In this document: piece after piece, positions 26,119 to 33,622 of the stretch
Layout of the letters: every line of letters begins with the position of its first letter
How positions within the stretch are numbered: position 1 is the stretch's first letter
Source: Tistrella mobilis
GTDB lineage: Bacteria > Pseudomonadota > Alphaproteobacteria > Tistrellales > Tistrellaceae
Assembly (NCBI RefSeq): GCF_039634785.1
Contig: NZ_JBBIAB010000009.1
Location: 1-64,000 of the forward strand
Length of the DNA stretch: 64,000 nt
Direction: 5' to 3'
Made by a program: the position numbers and the translations under genes
The notes under the pieces: model-generated
The model's database searches: none
Told to the model about the DNA's origin: nothing
The model's input: only the letters and a program-made list of their open reading frames with translations

Positions 26119-26400
26119 ATGCCGATCACGCCCGAGACCACCGTCACCCGCAATGACGATCTGATGATCGCCGAGATCGATGGCGAGGTGGTGCTGATGC
26201 ATGTCGACAAGGGCAATTATTACGGTCTGGACCAGATCGGCTCCGACATCTGGGAGCGGATGGCCGCTCCGGTTTCGGTGGCCGATCTTCATGCCGCGCT
26301 GGTCGCCGATTACGAGGGCGATGCCGAAGAGATCCGCGCCGATCTGATGGAGCTTCTGGAACGGATGGCCGAGCACGACCTGGTGCGCGTCGCCGCCTGA
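26119..26400 (+). CDS. PqqD-like small protein (RiPP recognition element type)
   Basis: A 93-residue protein with the PqqD pattern: beta-strand E-I-D-G-E-V-V-L-M, then GNYYGLDQIGSDIWERM and a helix-rich C-terminus (ADLHAALVADYEGDAEEIRADLMELLERM). PqqD and the lasso-peptide B1 proteins use this winged-helix fold to bind leader peptides of RiPP precursors. ATG 26119 has AGAGGA 7 bases upstream. A lasso-leader-like 55-residue peptide lies 1.2 kb downstream on the same strand, a plausible client. No RiPP cyclase, B2 protease or radical-SAM gene is in the window. Confidence 0.82.
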   Translation: MPITPETTVTRNDDLMIAEIDGEVVLMHVDKGNYYGLDQIGSDIWERMAAPVSVADLHAALVADYEGDAEEIRADLMELLERMAEHDLVRVAA

Positions 26401-26526
26401 TCCGCCATCGCCCGGCCCGCCGCCGGCGCAACTTCGCCTGGACGCGGACGACCGCTGCGTGGGATGGTTTGGGGGTGTAGCCATGATCTGTGGCTTCCCC
26501 CTCACCCCGTCGCCAGGCAGTGCCTC

Positions 26527-27108
26527 ATGTCCGAAACCACGCCCGCCCCCGATCTCAGTTTCGAGATGCCGTCGGAGCTTGCAACCCAAGGCTTCGCCGT
26601 CCGGCCGCGCACGCCCCAGGACACCGACTTCCTGCGTGAGCTGTACATCTCGTTCCGTTGGGCGGAACTCGAGGCCGCCGGCTGGCCCGAGGCCACGCGG
26701 CGCAGTTTCCTGGCCGACCAGTTCCGGCTGCAGGACAACCACTACACCACCCATTACACCACCACCGCCTTCCTGATCATCACGCAGAACGGCGCGCCGG
26801 TGGGGCGGCTGTATATCGACCGGGGCGGCGTGCACGAAATCCGGCTGGTGGATATCATCCTGGTGCCGATGCTCACCGGCCGGGGCATCGGCTCGGCCAT
26901 CATCCGGGTCCTGCTCGACGAAGCCGCGCGCACCGGCCGCTATGTCGGGCTGCATGTGGAAAGCTACAACCCGGCCCGGCGGCTGTATCAGCGGCTCGGC
27001 TTCGTCGATCGCCGACTTGAAGGCCCCTATTTCTATATGAGCTGGGGAGATTTTCCTGCCGATGCCGGCACGGTCGCCGGAGATGGGGCTCAGCTGAACA
27101 CGATCTGA
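26527..27108 (+). CDS. GNAT family acetyltransferase
   Basis: A 193-residue acetyltransferase. The acetyl-CoA loop is VPMLTGRGIGSAIIRVLLDEA near residues 115-135 (R/Q-G-x-G-x-A/S pattern) followed by HVESYNPARRLYQRLGF. GNATs of this type occur beside microcystin-dependent-protein (phage tail collar) genes, as here. The acceptor could be a protein or the peptide nearby; this is not shown. It overlaps the convergent DUF6916-like gene by 19 bases. Confidence 0.82.
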   Translation: MSETTPAPDLSFEMPSELATQGFAVRPRTPQDTDFLRELYISFRWAELEAAGWPEATRRSFLADQFRLQDNHYTTHYTTTAFLIITQNGAPVGRLYIDRGGVHEIRLVDIILVPMLTGRGIGSAIIRVLLDEAARTGRYVGLHVESYNPARRLYQRLGFVDRRLEGPYFYMSWGDFPADAGTVAGDGAQLNTI

Positions 27109-27401
27109 TACCGCACCGTCCCGTCGGGATTGCGGCCGATCGGCACCATGAACAGGCGCATCTGGCCCATGGTTTCGTGCGACAGCAGAACCTCCTGGCC
27201 GTCGATGGCGATATCCGTCCGGCTACCGTCCAGAAACAGGCTGAACCGTTCCCGATCGAAGGTCGGCAATGGAGGCTTGCGGGTCACGCTTCTGAGCGTG
27301 AGCCGTTCGATCAGGACCCCCGCTTCGCCCGAGGGGATATCGAAGGGGTGGGCGGCGGCGGCTTCGAATTCGTCGGCGGTGAGATCCAGCGGGGAGCGCA
27401 T
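27090..27401 (-). CDS. DUF6916-like small protein linked to tail-collar genes
   Basis: A 103-residue protein with an N-terminal LTADEFEAAAAHPF and a C-terminal ETMGQMRLFMVPIGRNPDG followed by RYQIVF. It looks like the DUF6916 family, small beta-rich proteins usually coded near tail-collar/MdpB genes. ATG 27401 with AAGGG upstream is chosen; an upstream ATG 27431 is possible. No enzyme motif is visible. It may be a structural or chaperone partner of the collar proteins; this is inference from context. Confidence 0.6.
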   Translation of the reverse strand: MRSPLDLTADEFEAAAAHPFDIPSGEAGVLIERLTLRSVTRKPPLPTFDRERFSLFLDGSRTDIAIDGQEVLLSHETMGQMRLFMVPIGRNPDGTVRYQIVFS

Positions 27402-27572
27402 AATCGACCCTTCATGTGTGGGTTTGGGCATTGTATTGCTCGCAGCATCAGTGATATTCTACCCAGAGAACATGCTATGATCGTTGGGATGTTGACGCTG
27501 GTGTGAATGCTACTGAATGGTTGTTGTGCACAGCGTTGCGCGGAAAATGAACACTATCAAACAGGGTGTAGT

Positions 27573-27740
27573 ATGAGCAACAAAACTGCAGAAATGCGTC
27601 GCTCCGCAGAGAAAGTTTCCAAGGGGAAGGGCCTTCGGAGGCATTGGCAGGCACCAATTTTGACTGTTCGGACAGCAAATGCTCTCACCTTGGGCGCAGA
27701 TACCTATCTAAGCGACGGCGTTGATGGTGTTGTGTCCTAA
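27573..27740 (+). CDS. Lasso-leader-like RiPP precursor peptide candidate (55 residues)
   Basis: A 55-residue peptide from ATG 27573, preceded by AGGGTG. It has a basic N-terminus (MRRSAEKVSKGKG), then a leader motif HWQAPILTV with W25, P28 and L30, a Thr (T39) exactly 11 residues after the Pro, and a 15-residue tail beginning G41 with D48 as the eighth residue. This matches the plan of lasso-peptide precursors: a Y/W-x-x-P-x-L leader, Thr two residues before the core, a core starting in Gly, and an Asp/Glu at position 7-9 that could close a ring. The tail otherwise is rich in G, D, V and S. The local DNA is AT-richer than the genome. There is no cyclase in the window, so it is an orphan candidate. 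Confidence 0.62.
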   Translation: MSNKTAEMRRSAEKVSKGKGLRRHWQAPILTVRTANALTLGADTYLSDGVDGVVS

Positions 27741-28187
27741 TCAAGATTGTGCATTTTGAGTGCATAGGCACGGTATGTCGTCAATGTGGTCGAGTAAGTG
27801 GGCCTCATGGTACGCAATGCGGATGTATTTCGTGAGCGCCGTGCCTAGTGCTACTTTGTAGGCATGTAAGTTGGCCTTGTTCTGTGTGTTTTTGAAGAGG
27901 TGATGGGACCACAATCGGGACGATGTGACATAAATGAATGCAATTTGTTTTTCGGATTATTTTTCAATCCAAGATTAATTGGCCCGAAAATGATAATATC
28001 AGAGCTATTTATTTTTTATGATATGTGAGTATGTGTGTTTTTCGTTTGCCTCTTTTGGTTGAGTGTTTTCTAATTTAGCGGCGTGGCCAGCCGTGACGTG
28101 GGAAGTTGTCGCTCTGCTTTTTATCCGTTCCGCGCACGGCTGTGCTTGACCCGTAGCCCACAATAATCCCCGTGAGGACGACGCACG
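27741..28187 (+). other. AT-rich spacer between peptide and collar genes
   Basis: 447 bases with no credible gene. The right half (about 27930-28060) is markedly AT-rich, with -10-like GATAAT/TAATAT at 27992-27999 but no convincing -35. A promoter for the three collar genes is likely here. The composition contrasts with the GC-rich genome and supports horizontal acquisition. Confidence 0.5.
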
Positions 28188-28745
28188 ATGGACCCCTTCA
28201 TTGGAGAGATTCGCATCTTTCCGTTCGGTTTTGCGCCGAGCGGATGGATGCCTTGCGAAGGCCAGGAACTGCAGGTGAGCCAGAATCAGGCTCTTGCTGC
28301 CCTGCTCGGAAATACCTATGGCGGAAACTGGCCGACCACTTTTAAGCTCCCCGATCTGCGTGGCCGGGCGCCCTTGGGCCAGGGCCAGCACAATGGCTTT
28401 AGCTATAGCATGGGCAATGCGATTGGCAGCCAGACGGTGACCCTTACGGTCGGACAGCTGCCGCAGCACACGCACACAATGTCCGCCCTTAGTACCGAGG
28501 GAAACCTGGCGGTGCCGACGGCGTCCAGCGGTATTACAGCAATGCTTGCAAATACTGGAGATAATAGCTCTCAGCCGAACGGTCCGGAGGTTTATATTAC
28601 TCCGCCGCCGACCGCGACTCTGACGCCACTTCGTCCGGAGACGGTGACGTCGACTGGGGGCGGTCAGGCCCATCCGAACGAGCAGCCCAGTCTTGCGGTG
28701 TATTACTGCATCGCGACAACCGGGCTGTGGCCGCCGCGGTCCTGA
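28188..28745 (+). CDS. Phage tail collar/microcystin-dependent protein family, copy 1
   Basis: A 185-residue protein of the tail-collar (MdpB-like) family. The N-terminal half has GEIRIFPFGFAPSGWMPCEG, then QALAALLGNTYGGNW and FKLPDLRGRAPLGQG, the hallmark collar domain. The middle has QTVTLTVGQLPQHTHTM, and the C-terminus ends with HPNEQPSLAVYYCIA and a hydrophobic terminal strand. Proteins of this type are found in phage tail fibres and as stand-alone secreted or surface proteins. Start ATG 28188 with GAGGA upstream. First of three tandem paralogues; no other phage genes are nearby. Confidence 0.88.
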   Translation: MDPFIGEIRIFPFGFAPSGWMPCEGQELQVSQNQALAALLGNTYGGNWPTTFKLPDLRGRAPLGQGQHNGFSYSMGNAIGSQTVTLTVGQLPQHTHTMSALSTEGNLAVPTASSGITAMLANTGDNSSQPNGPEVYITPPPTATLTPLRPETVTSTGGGQAHPNEQPSLAVYYCIATTGLWPPRS

Positions 28746-28835
28746 ACCCGACCATCATCTCTGCGGCCGGTCATGCAATCACCGGATCGGTGTGCACAAC
28801 CGGTTGATAGATCTTCATCGACAGGATGAGACATC

Positions 28836-29387
28836 ATGGACGGATTTCTGGGCGAAATCAGGATGTTCGCCGGCAATTACGCGCCGGAAGACTGGGCAAT
28901 CTGCAACGGCGCGCTGCTGCCCATCGTGGGCAATGAGGCACTGTACTCGCTGCTCGGTGTCAAATACGGCGGCGATGCGGTGACCAATTTTGCGCTGCCG
29001 GATCTGCGCGGCCGGATGGCGGTACATGCCGGGCAGGGGCCGGGTATGCCGTTTCCGCATCCGCTGGCGCAGCAATTCGGCAGCGAGACGGTGACGCTGA
29101 CCGAGGCGATGATGCCGGCGCACAGCCATAGCTGGCAGACCTATCCGCAGCCCTCGACCACCGAGGCGCCCCAGGCGCAGGTGCTGGGCACCATCGTCAA
29201 GAGCGCGACAAGACCGACATTCGACGGTCTCTATCGGAGCACGCTTCCGACTTCGACCAATGTCGGGCCAATGGCGTCTCAAATGATCGGATCGACCGGC
29301 CTCGGCGGCGCGCATGCCAATATCATGCCGGGGCTGGTCATCAGCTTCATCATCGCCCTCAAGGGCAATTACCCGACCCGTCCGTGA
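28836..29387 (+). CDS. Phage tail collar/microcystin-dependent protein family, copy 2
   Basis: A 183-residue paralogue of the preceding gene: GEIRMFAGNYAPEDWAICNG, ALYSLLGVKYGGD, FALPDLRGRMAVHAGQG and ETVTLTEAMMPAHSHSW, then a variable centre and a conserved C-terminal HANIMPGLVISFIIALKGN. It lies 90 bases after copy 1 and 13 bases before copy 3. The variable middle regions, which differ between the copies, are where binding specificity would be expected if these are surface ligand-binding proteins. Confidence 0.88.
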   Translation: MDGFLGEIRMFAGNYAPEDWAICNGALLPIVGNEALYSLLGVKYGGDAVTNFALPDLRGRMAVHAGQGPGMPFPHPLAQQFGSETVTLTEAMMPAHSHSWQTYPQPSTTEAPQAQVLGTIVKSATRPTFDGLYRSTLPTSTNVGPMASQMIGSTGLGGAHANIMPGLVISFIIALKGNYPTRP

Positions 29388-29400
29388 GGAGAAGGCGATC

Positions 29401-29961
29401 ATGGCAGATCCGTTCTACGGTGAAATCCGCGCATTCACGTTCGCCTTCTCGCCGGCCAACTGGGCCTACTGTGCCGGGCAGGAGGTCCAGATCCAGCAGT
29501 ATCAGGCCCTGGCGGCGGTGATCGGCACGATGTATGGCGGCAATCTCAGCCAGAACAAGTTCAACCTGCCCAATCTGCAGGGCCAGGTGGCGGTCGGGTC
29601 CGGAACCGGTGTGGGGTTGACGCCGCGCACCGTCGCGCAGCAGATCGGGACCGAGACCGTGACACTGGCGATCTCGCAGATCCCGCCGCATACCCACACG
29701 GCGCAGGCGCTCAATGAAGCGGTTCTTACGGATGCGACGTTGACGCCGTCGAGTACTACCATGCTTGGTCGGGCAGTGGGTGCAGCTGCCTACGCCCTTT
29801 ATCCGAACCCGCTGCCGTCGCCGTCGCCGGTGGTGATGATGGATGTGCGCAGCCTGACCCAGATCGGCAACAATCAGGCACATGAGAACCGGCAGCCGGC
29901 GCTGACGCTGAATTTCTGCATCTGTGTGTATGACGGGTACTTCCCGGTCCGGCCGTCCTGA
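29401..29961 (+). CDS. Phage tail collar/microcystin-dependent protein family, copy 3
   Basis: A 186-residue third paralogue: GEIRAFTFAFSPANWAYCAG, ALAAVIGTMYGGN, FNLPNLQGQVAVGSGTG and ETVTLAISQIPPHTHTA, ending HENRQPALTLNFCICVYDG. It has the same domain plan as copies 1 and 2 with a diverged centre. ATG 29401 is immediately downstream of copy 2. The tandem array has no tail sheath, baseplate or integrase genes near it, so this is not a prophage remnant by content. Confidence 0.88.
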   Translation: MADPFYGEIRAFTFAFSPANWAYCAGQEVQIQQYQALAAVIGTMYGGNLSQNKFNLPNLQGQVAVGSGTGVGLTPRTVAQQIGTETVTLAISQIPPHTHTAQALNEAVLTDATLTPSSTTMLGRAVGAAAYALYPNPLPSPSPVVMMDVRSLTQIGNNQAHENRQPALTLNFCICVYDGYFPVRPS

Positions 29962-29983
29962 CCGGGGACGCTTTCAACATCCT

Positions 29984-30019
29984 CAGGGGCCGGGGGCGGC
30001 AGGCCGTCTCCGGCCCCTG
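29984..30019 (+). terminator. Long GC hairpin after collar genes
   Basis: CAGGGGCCGG (29984-29993) and CCGGCCCCTG (30010-30019) form a perfect 10-bp stem. There is no T-run after it, so termination is only presumed from its position after the third collar gene. Confidence 0.45.
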
Positions 30020-30170
30020 ATGCGTTGCGGCCGTGACAATGGCCACGCCCGTCGGGCCCTGTGGATCTGCGGTCTTGCAGCGCGATGTCGTCCCGCGACA
30101 TGTTGAAGAGGCTGCGGCCCCGGTGGCCGCACCTCCGGCGTGACCGAATGACGACAAAGAGGGCGAGATC

Positions 30171-30878
30171 ATGTCCGACGCCACCTCCCGATCCGGCCCC
30201 GGCGGCGCGAAGCCGAAGGGGGCGCTGGTCTGGGACCTGCCGACCCGCCTGTTCCACTGGCTGCTGGCCGCAGCCGTGATCGGGGCCTGGGCGACGGGTG
30301 AAGGCCCGCGCCAGGTTCATGTCTGGTGTGGCTATGCGATCATCGTGCTGATCGTCTTCCGCCTGATCTGGGGGGTGATCGGCGGTCGCCACGCCCGGTT
30401 CACCGATTTCGTGCGCGGGCCGACGGCGGTGGCCCGGCATCTGCGCGAGCTGCGCGATGCGAAGGCGGCGCCGCCCGAGGCCGGGCACAATGCCGCCGGC
30501 GGCTGGATGGTGCTGCTGCTGCTGGGGTTGATCGGCCTGCAGGTGACGCTGGGCCTGTTCACCGACGACGACATCCTGTTCGTGGGCCCGCTGGGGGAAC
30601 TGGTGTCGTATGACACCCGCCTGCAGATCACCGCGATCCACGAGGTGCTGGGCAATATCCTGCCCTGGGTGATCGGCGTCCATGTCGCGGCGGTACTGCT
30701 TTACTGGATCGCCCGCCGCCAGAACCTGATCCGGCCGATGATCACCGGCTACAAGCCCTGGGTGTCGCCGGTCGAGGTGAAGCCGCTGCCACCGCGGGCG
30801 GGCTCTCTGCCGCGGGCCGTCCTGGCCCTTGCGGTCGGGATCGCCGTCGTGGTGGCGATTATGGTCTGGGGCGGGTAG
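30171..30878 (+). CDS. Cytochrome b561-type membrane diheme protein
   Basis: A 235-residue membrane cytochrome with about four to five transmembrane helices and conserved heme-ligand histidines in DLPTRLFHWLLAA (H27), RQVHVWCGYAII, AIHEVLGN and VIGVHVAAVLLYW. It probably passes electrons from a quinol to a periplasmic acceptor; the cytochrome c-prime gene is its convergent neighbour, a frequent pairing in proteobacteria. The soluble tail (about 190-210) is Pro-rich. Confidence 0.88.
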   Translation: MSDATSRSGPGGAKPKGALVWDLPTRLFHWLLAAAVIGAWATGEGPRQVHVWCGYAIIVLIVFRLIWGVIGGRHARFTDFVRGPTAVARHLRELRDAKAAPPEAGHNAAGGWMVLLLLGLIGLQVTLGLFTDDDILFVGPLGELVSYDTRLQITAIHEVLGNILPWVIGVHVAAVLLYWIARRQNLIRPMITGYKPWVSPVEVKPLPPRAGSLPRAVLALAVGIAVVVAIMVWGG

Positions 30879-30901
30879 GGCAGCTGGTCCTGCGAATACG
30901 G

Positions 30902-30934
30902 AAACGGCGACATCCCTTCCGGGTGTCGCCGTTT
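30902..30934. terminator. Bidirectional terminator between b561 and c-prime genes
   Basis: AAACGGCGACA (30902-30912) and TGTCGCCGTTT (30924-30934) form a perfect 11-bp stem with an 11-base loop. T-rich sides on both strands suit termination of both converging genes. Confidence 0.75.
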
Positions 30935-30954
30935 CTCTGTCGGGGAGATGCGGT

Positions 30955-31395
30955 TTACTTCCCGCGATAGTCGTTGTGGCAGGCGCCGCAGGCCTTGCCG
31001 ACATCGCCGAAGGCCGCGGCGACGGCGTCCATGTCGCCCGACCGGCCGGTATCGGCCAGTTCCTGCGCGGCCTGGCGGAAATTGCGGGCGGCCGCTTCGA
31101 AGCCCGCGCGGTCGGTCCAGACGGTGGCCAGCGCCTTGGTGTCGCCGCTGTCCGATCCGGCGGGGAACAGCGACGGGATGCGCTCGGCATAGGCGATCAT
31201 CGCCTCGGCCGGGGCGACCACGGCATCGGCCGGGCCGCCGCCCTCCACCGTCGCCTTCACGGCGCCCAGCTGCTTGCGGATGGCCTGGAAGCCGTCCTGG
31301 CGTTCCTTGATCACATCGGACTGGGCGTAGGCAACGCCGGCCGCGATGGTGACGGTCAGGGCGCAGGCCGCGCCGATCCTGGTCAACAAGGTCAT
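30955..31395 (-). CDS. Cytochrome c-prime (class II c-type cytochrome)
   Basis: A 146-residue periplasmic protein with a signal peptide (about 1-23, LLTRIGAACALTVTIAAGVAYA) and a C-terminal heme motif C-G-A-C-H at residues about 136-140, the class II position near the C-terminus. The four-helix-bundle pattern fits cytochrome c-prime, which binds NO or CO and may detoxify NO or serve in electron transfer. It converges with the cytochrome b561 gene across a shared terminator. Confidence 0.93.
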   Translation of the reverse strand: MTLLTRIGAACALTVTIAAGVAYAQSDVIKERQDGFQAIRKQLGAVKATVEGGGPADAVVAPAEAMIAYAERIPSLFPAGSDSGDTKALATVWTDRAGFEAAARNFRQAAQELADTGRSGDMDAVAAAFGDVGKACGACHNDYRGK

Positions 31396-31542
31396 CTGTC
31401 TCGTCCTCGTGGAGGCGTGATCGCCTTCGTGGGCCGGCCGACTGTCGGGTGGCCATGCCGTGAACTACGGTCGTAATCCCGCGACGGATCACGGAACGCA
31501 CACAGTCTAGCCTGTTGCTGTGAATTTTCCCGTGCGGAAGAC

Positions 31543-31560
31543 CACAAGATCGATCTTGTG
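31543..31560. promoter_or_regulatory. Perfect 18-bp palindrome (operator candidate)
   Basis: CACAAGATCGATCTTGTG reads identically on both strands. It shares the CAAGA...TCTTG half-sites with the inverted repeat 76 bases downstream, as expected for paired binding sites of one dimeric regulator acting on cytochrome c-prime and/or the chemoreceptor. Confidence 0.55.
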
Positions 31561-31635
31561 CGGCAGCCTGCGGCATTCCGTCGCGGATCAGGCGCCCAGG
31601 TCCGCGCTTTGGCACAGATCAAGGCGGGTTCACGG

Positions 31636-31654
31636 TGCAAGACCTAGTCTTGCA
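31636..31654. promoter_or_regulatory. Inverted repeat related to the upstream palindrome
   Basis: TGCAAGAC (31636-31643) and GTCTTGCA (31647-31654) flank CTA. The half-site CAAGAC resembles CAAGAT of the 31543 palindrome. Confidence 0.5.
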
Positions 31655-31801
31655 ACCGCCGGACGGGGTCCGGCAGCCGGGATGCCGCACTCTGGTCCGC
31701 AGAGCCCTGTCCGCAGGGGGTGGGTATCGACCGGTCGTCTTCACAAAAAAAGGGCCGGCCTGCCTCCGCAGCCGGTCGTCAAGATCGGGAAGGCACATAT
31801 C

Positions 31802-33499
31802 ATGTCGCTCTCGTTGCCGCGCGTCAGGAACGCGACCATCGCCCTCAGGCTTGCCGTGATGGTCGGGCTGTCCGCCATCGGCCTTCTGGCGCTTGCGATG
31901 ATCGGCGCCTTCGACCAGCGCGCCCAGATGCTGGAAGATCGCGAGCGGCTTGTCCGCTCGTCGGTCGATGCGGCGGCGGCCATCGTGGTGGCCGAAGTGA
32001 AGCGCGCCACCCCCGCCACCGTCGATCAGGCCAAGGCCGCGGCGCTGCGGGCGCTCGCGGCGATGCGCTTTAATGACGGTGAATATGTCTGGGTCAACGA
32101 CCTGGATTACCGGATGGTGATGCATCCGATCCAGCCGCGGCTGAACGGCCAGGATATGAGCGATTTCAAGGACCCCACCGGCGATCTGATCTTTCACAAG
32201 ATGGTCGATGCGGCCACCGGGCCGGCGAAGTCGGGACTTTTGACCTATCACTGGCCGCGCCCGGGCGGGACCGAGCCGGTGGAGAAGCTGTCCTATGTGA
32301 AGCTGGTGCCGGAATGGGGCTGGGTCATCGGCTCGGGCGTCTATATCGACGACCTGAATGCCGAACTTGAAGCGGCGATGCTGCGCAATGCCCTCTGGGC
32401 CGGCGGGCTGGCCCTGGTTCTGATCGGGCTTGCCACTCTCAACGCCCGTGGTCTGTCGCGTGAACTGCGTAGCCTGACCGACGGTATGCGCCGGCTCGCC
32501 GACGGCGATGTGACGGTCAGGATCAGCGGTACCGACCGCAGGAATGAACTGGGCGAGATGGCGCGCGCGCTGGAGGTTTTCCGCGACAATGCTCGTGAGC
32601 GCCAGCGCCTGCAGGCGGAACATGATGCCGATCAGGCCGCCCGCAATGCCCGTGCCGCCCGGATCGAGGCGCTGGTGCGCGATTTCGATCTGGAGATCGC
32701 CGAACTGGTCGATCAGGTCGCCGGGGCCGCCAACGAGCTTGAATCGACCGCGGTCGAAATGACCCGCATCGCCGAACAGACCAATGCCCATGCCGGTTCG
32801 GCCTCGGCTGCGACCGAACAGACCTCGACCAATGTCCAGACTGTGGCGGCCGCGACCGACGAACTCACCAGCTCGATCCGCGAGATCGGCCGGCAGGTGA
32901 CCGAAAGTGCGCGCATCACCGCCCTGGCGGTGCGCGAGGCCGATGCCACCGCCTCTACCGTCCACGGCCTGGCTGATGCGGCGGACCGGATCGGCCGGGT
33001 GGTGGATCTGATCAACGGCATCGCCGCCCAGACCAACATGCTGGCACTGAATGCGACGATCGAGGCGGCACGTGCCGGCGATGCCGGCAAGGGCTTCGCC
33101 GTGGTTGCGGCCGAGGTCAAGAACCTCGCCCGCCAGACCAGCCAGGCGACCGAAGAAATCGCCGCCCAGATCCGCGCCGTTCAGGCCGAGACCGATGCGG
33201 CGGTGGATGCCATCGGCGGTATCGGCCGTCGGGTGTCGGAAGTCGATGCCATTGCGACCACCATCGCCTCGGCGGTGGAGCAGCAGGCAGCCGCCGCGAC
33301 CGAGATCGCCCGCAGCATTTCCGAGGCGGCCAACGGCACCCGCGATGTGGCGGAAACCGTGGTCAAGGTCTCGGCCGAAGCCAGCCGCACCGGTGCCGCC
33401 GGCCGCCAGGTGCTCACCGCCGGTGGCAGCCTGGCCCAGCGTGCCGACGTGCTGCGCGGCGACGTTACCCGCTTCATCGAAGAGGTGAAGGTGGCCTGA
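31802..33499 (+). CDS. Methyl-accepting chemotaxis protein with single-Cache sensor
   Basis: A 565-residue chemoreceptor. A transmembrane helix at about 15-35 is followed by a periplasmic sCache-type domain ([19 protein letters not shown] near 90-110; [13 protein letters not shown] near 172-185), a second transmembrane helix near 195-215, HAMP, and a cytoplasmic signalling domain whose hairpin tip is [18 protein letters not shown] near 410-428. It sends a signal to CheA/CheW, not present in this window. The ligand is probably a small organic acid given the Cache type, but this is a family-level guess. Confidence 0.92.
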   Translation: MSLSLPRVRNATIALRLAVMVGLSAIGLLALAMIGAFDQRAQMLEDRERLVRSSVDAAAAIVVAEVKRATPATVDQAKAAALRALAAMRFNDGEYVWVNDLDYRMVMHPIQPRLNGQDMSDFKDPTGDLIFHKMVDAATGPAKSGLLTYHWPRPGGTEPVEKLSYVKLVPEWGWVIGSGVYIDDLNAELEAAMLRNALWAGGLALVLIGLATLNARGLSRELRSLTDGMRRLADGDVTVRISGTDRRNELGEMARALEVFRDNARERQRLQAEHDADQAARNARAARIEALVRDFDLEIAELVDQVAGAANELESTAVEMTRIAEQTNAHAGSASAATEQTSTNVQTVAAATDELTSSIREIGRQVTESARITALAVREADATASTVHGLADAADRIGRVVDLINGIAAQTNMLALNATIEAARAGDAGKGFAVVAAEVKNLARQTSQATEEIAAQIRAVQAETDAAVDAIGGIGRRVSEVDAIATTIASAVEQQAAAATEIARSISEAANGTRDVAETVVKVSAEASRTGAAGRQVLTAGGSLAQRADVLRGDVTRFIEEVKVA

Positions 33500-33528
33500 G
33501 GAGGGCCACCCGCCGCCTGCAACGAAGA

Positions 33529-33564
33529 ACGCCCCCGTCACCCGAAGGTGGCGGGGGCGTCTTC
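33529..33564. terminator. Strong hairpin terminator between chemoreceptor and dadA
   Basis: ACGCCCCCGTCACC (33529-33542) pairs with GGTGGCGGGGGCGT (33547-33560), with one G-T wobble and a CGAA tetraloop. CTTC follows and GAAG precedes the stem. It sits between converging genes. Confidence 0.65.
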
Positions 33565-33622
33565 GCGCCGGACCGGAGCTTGGATCGGAACAGGACCGGC
33601 GAAGGAAAGCGAGACGGGCCGA

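Larger units (their letters stand above)
31396..31801. other. Divergent intergenic region with two related palindromes
   Basis: 406 bases between the cytochrome c-prime start and the chemoreceptor start, without a credible gene. It holds a perfect 18-bp palindrome at 31543-31560 and a second related inverted repeat at 31636-31654, listed separately. Both promoters must lie here, but no clear -35/-10 pair is seen. Confidence 0.7.

Noticed and set aside
28005-28673. Minus-strand open frame over the AT-rich spacer and collar copy 1
   Set aside because: No domain, antisense to a clear collar gene, low-complexity composition.
26119-29961. Complete lasso peptide biosynthetic cluster
   Set aside because: No cyclase (asparagine-synthetase-like), B2 protease or exporter gene is present; only the leader-type peptide and a PqqD-like protein.
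28188-29961. Prophage remnant
   Set aside because: No integrase, capsid, sheath, baseplate or lysis genes accompany the collar proteins.
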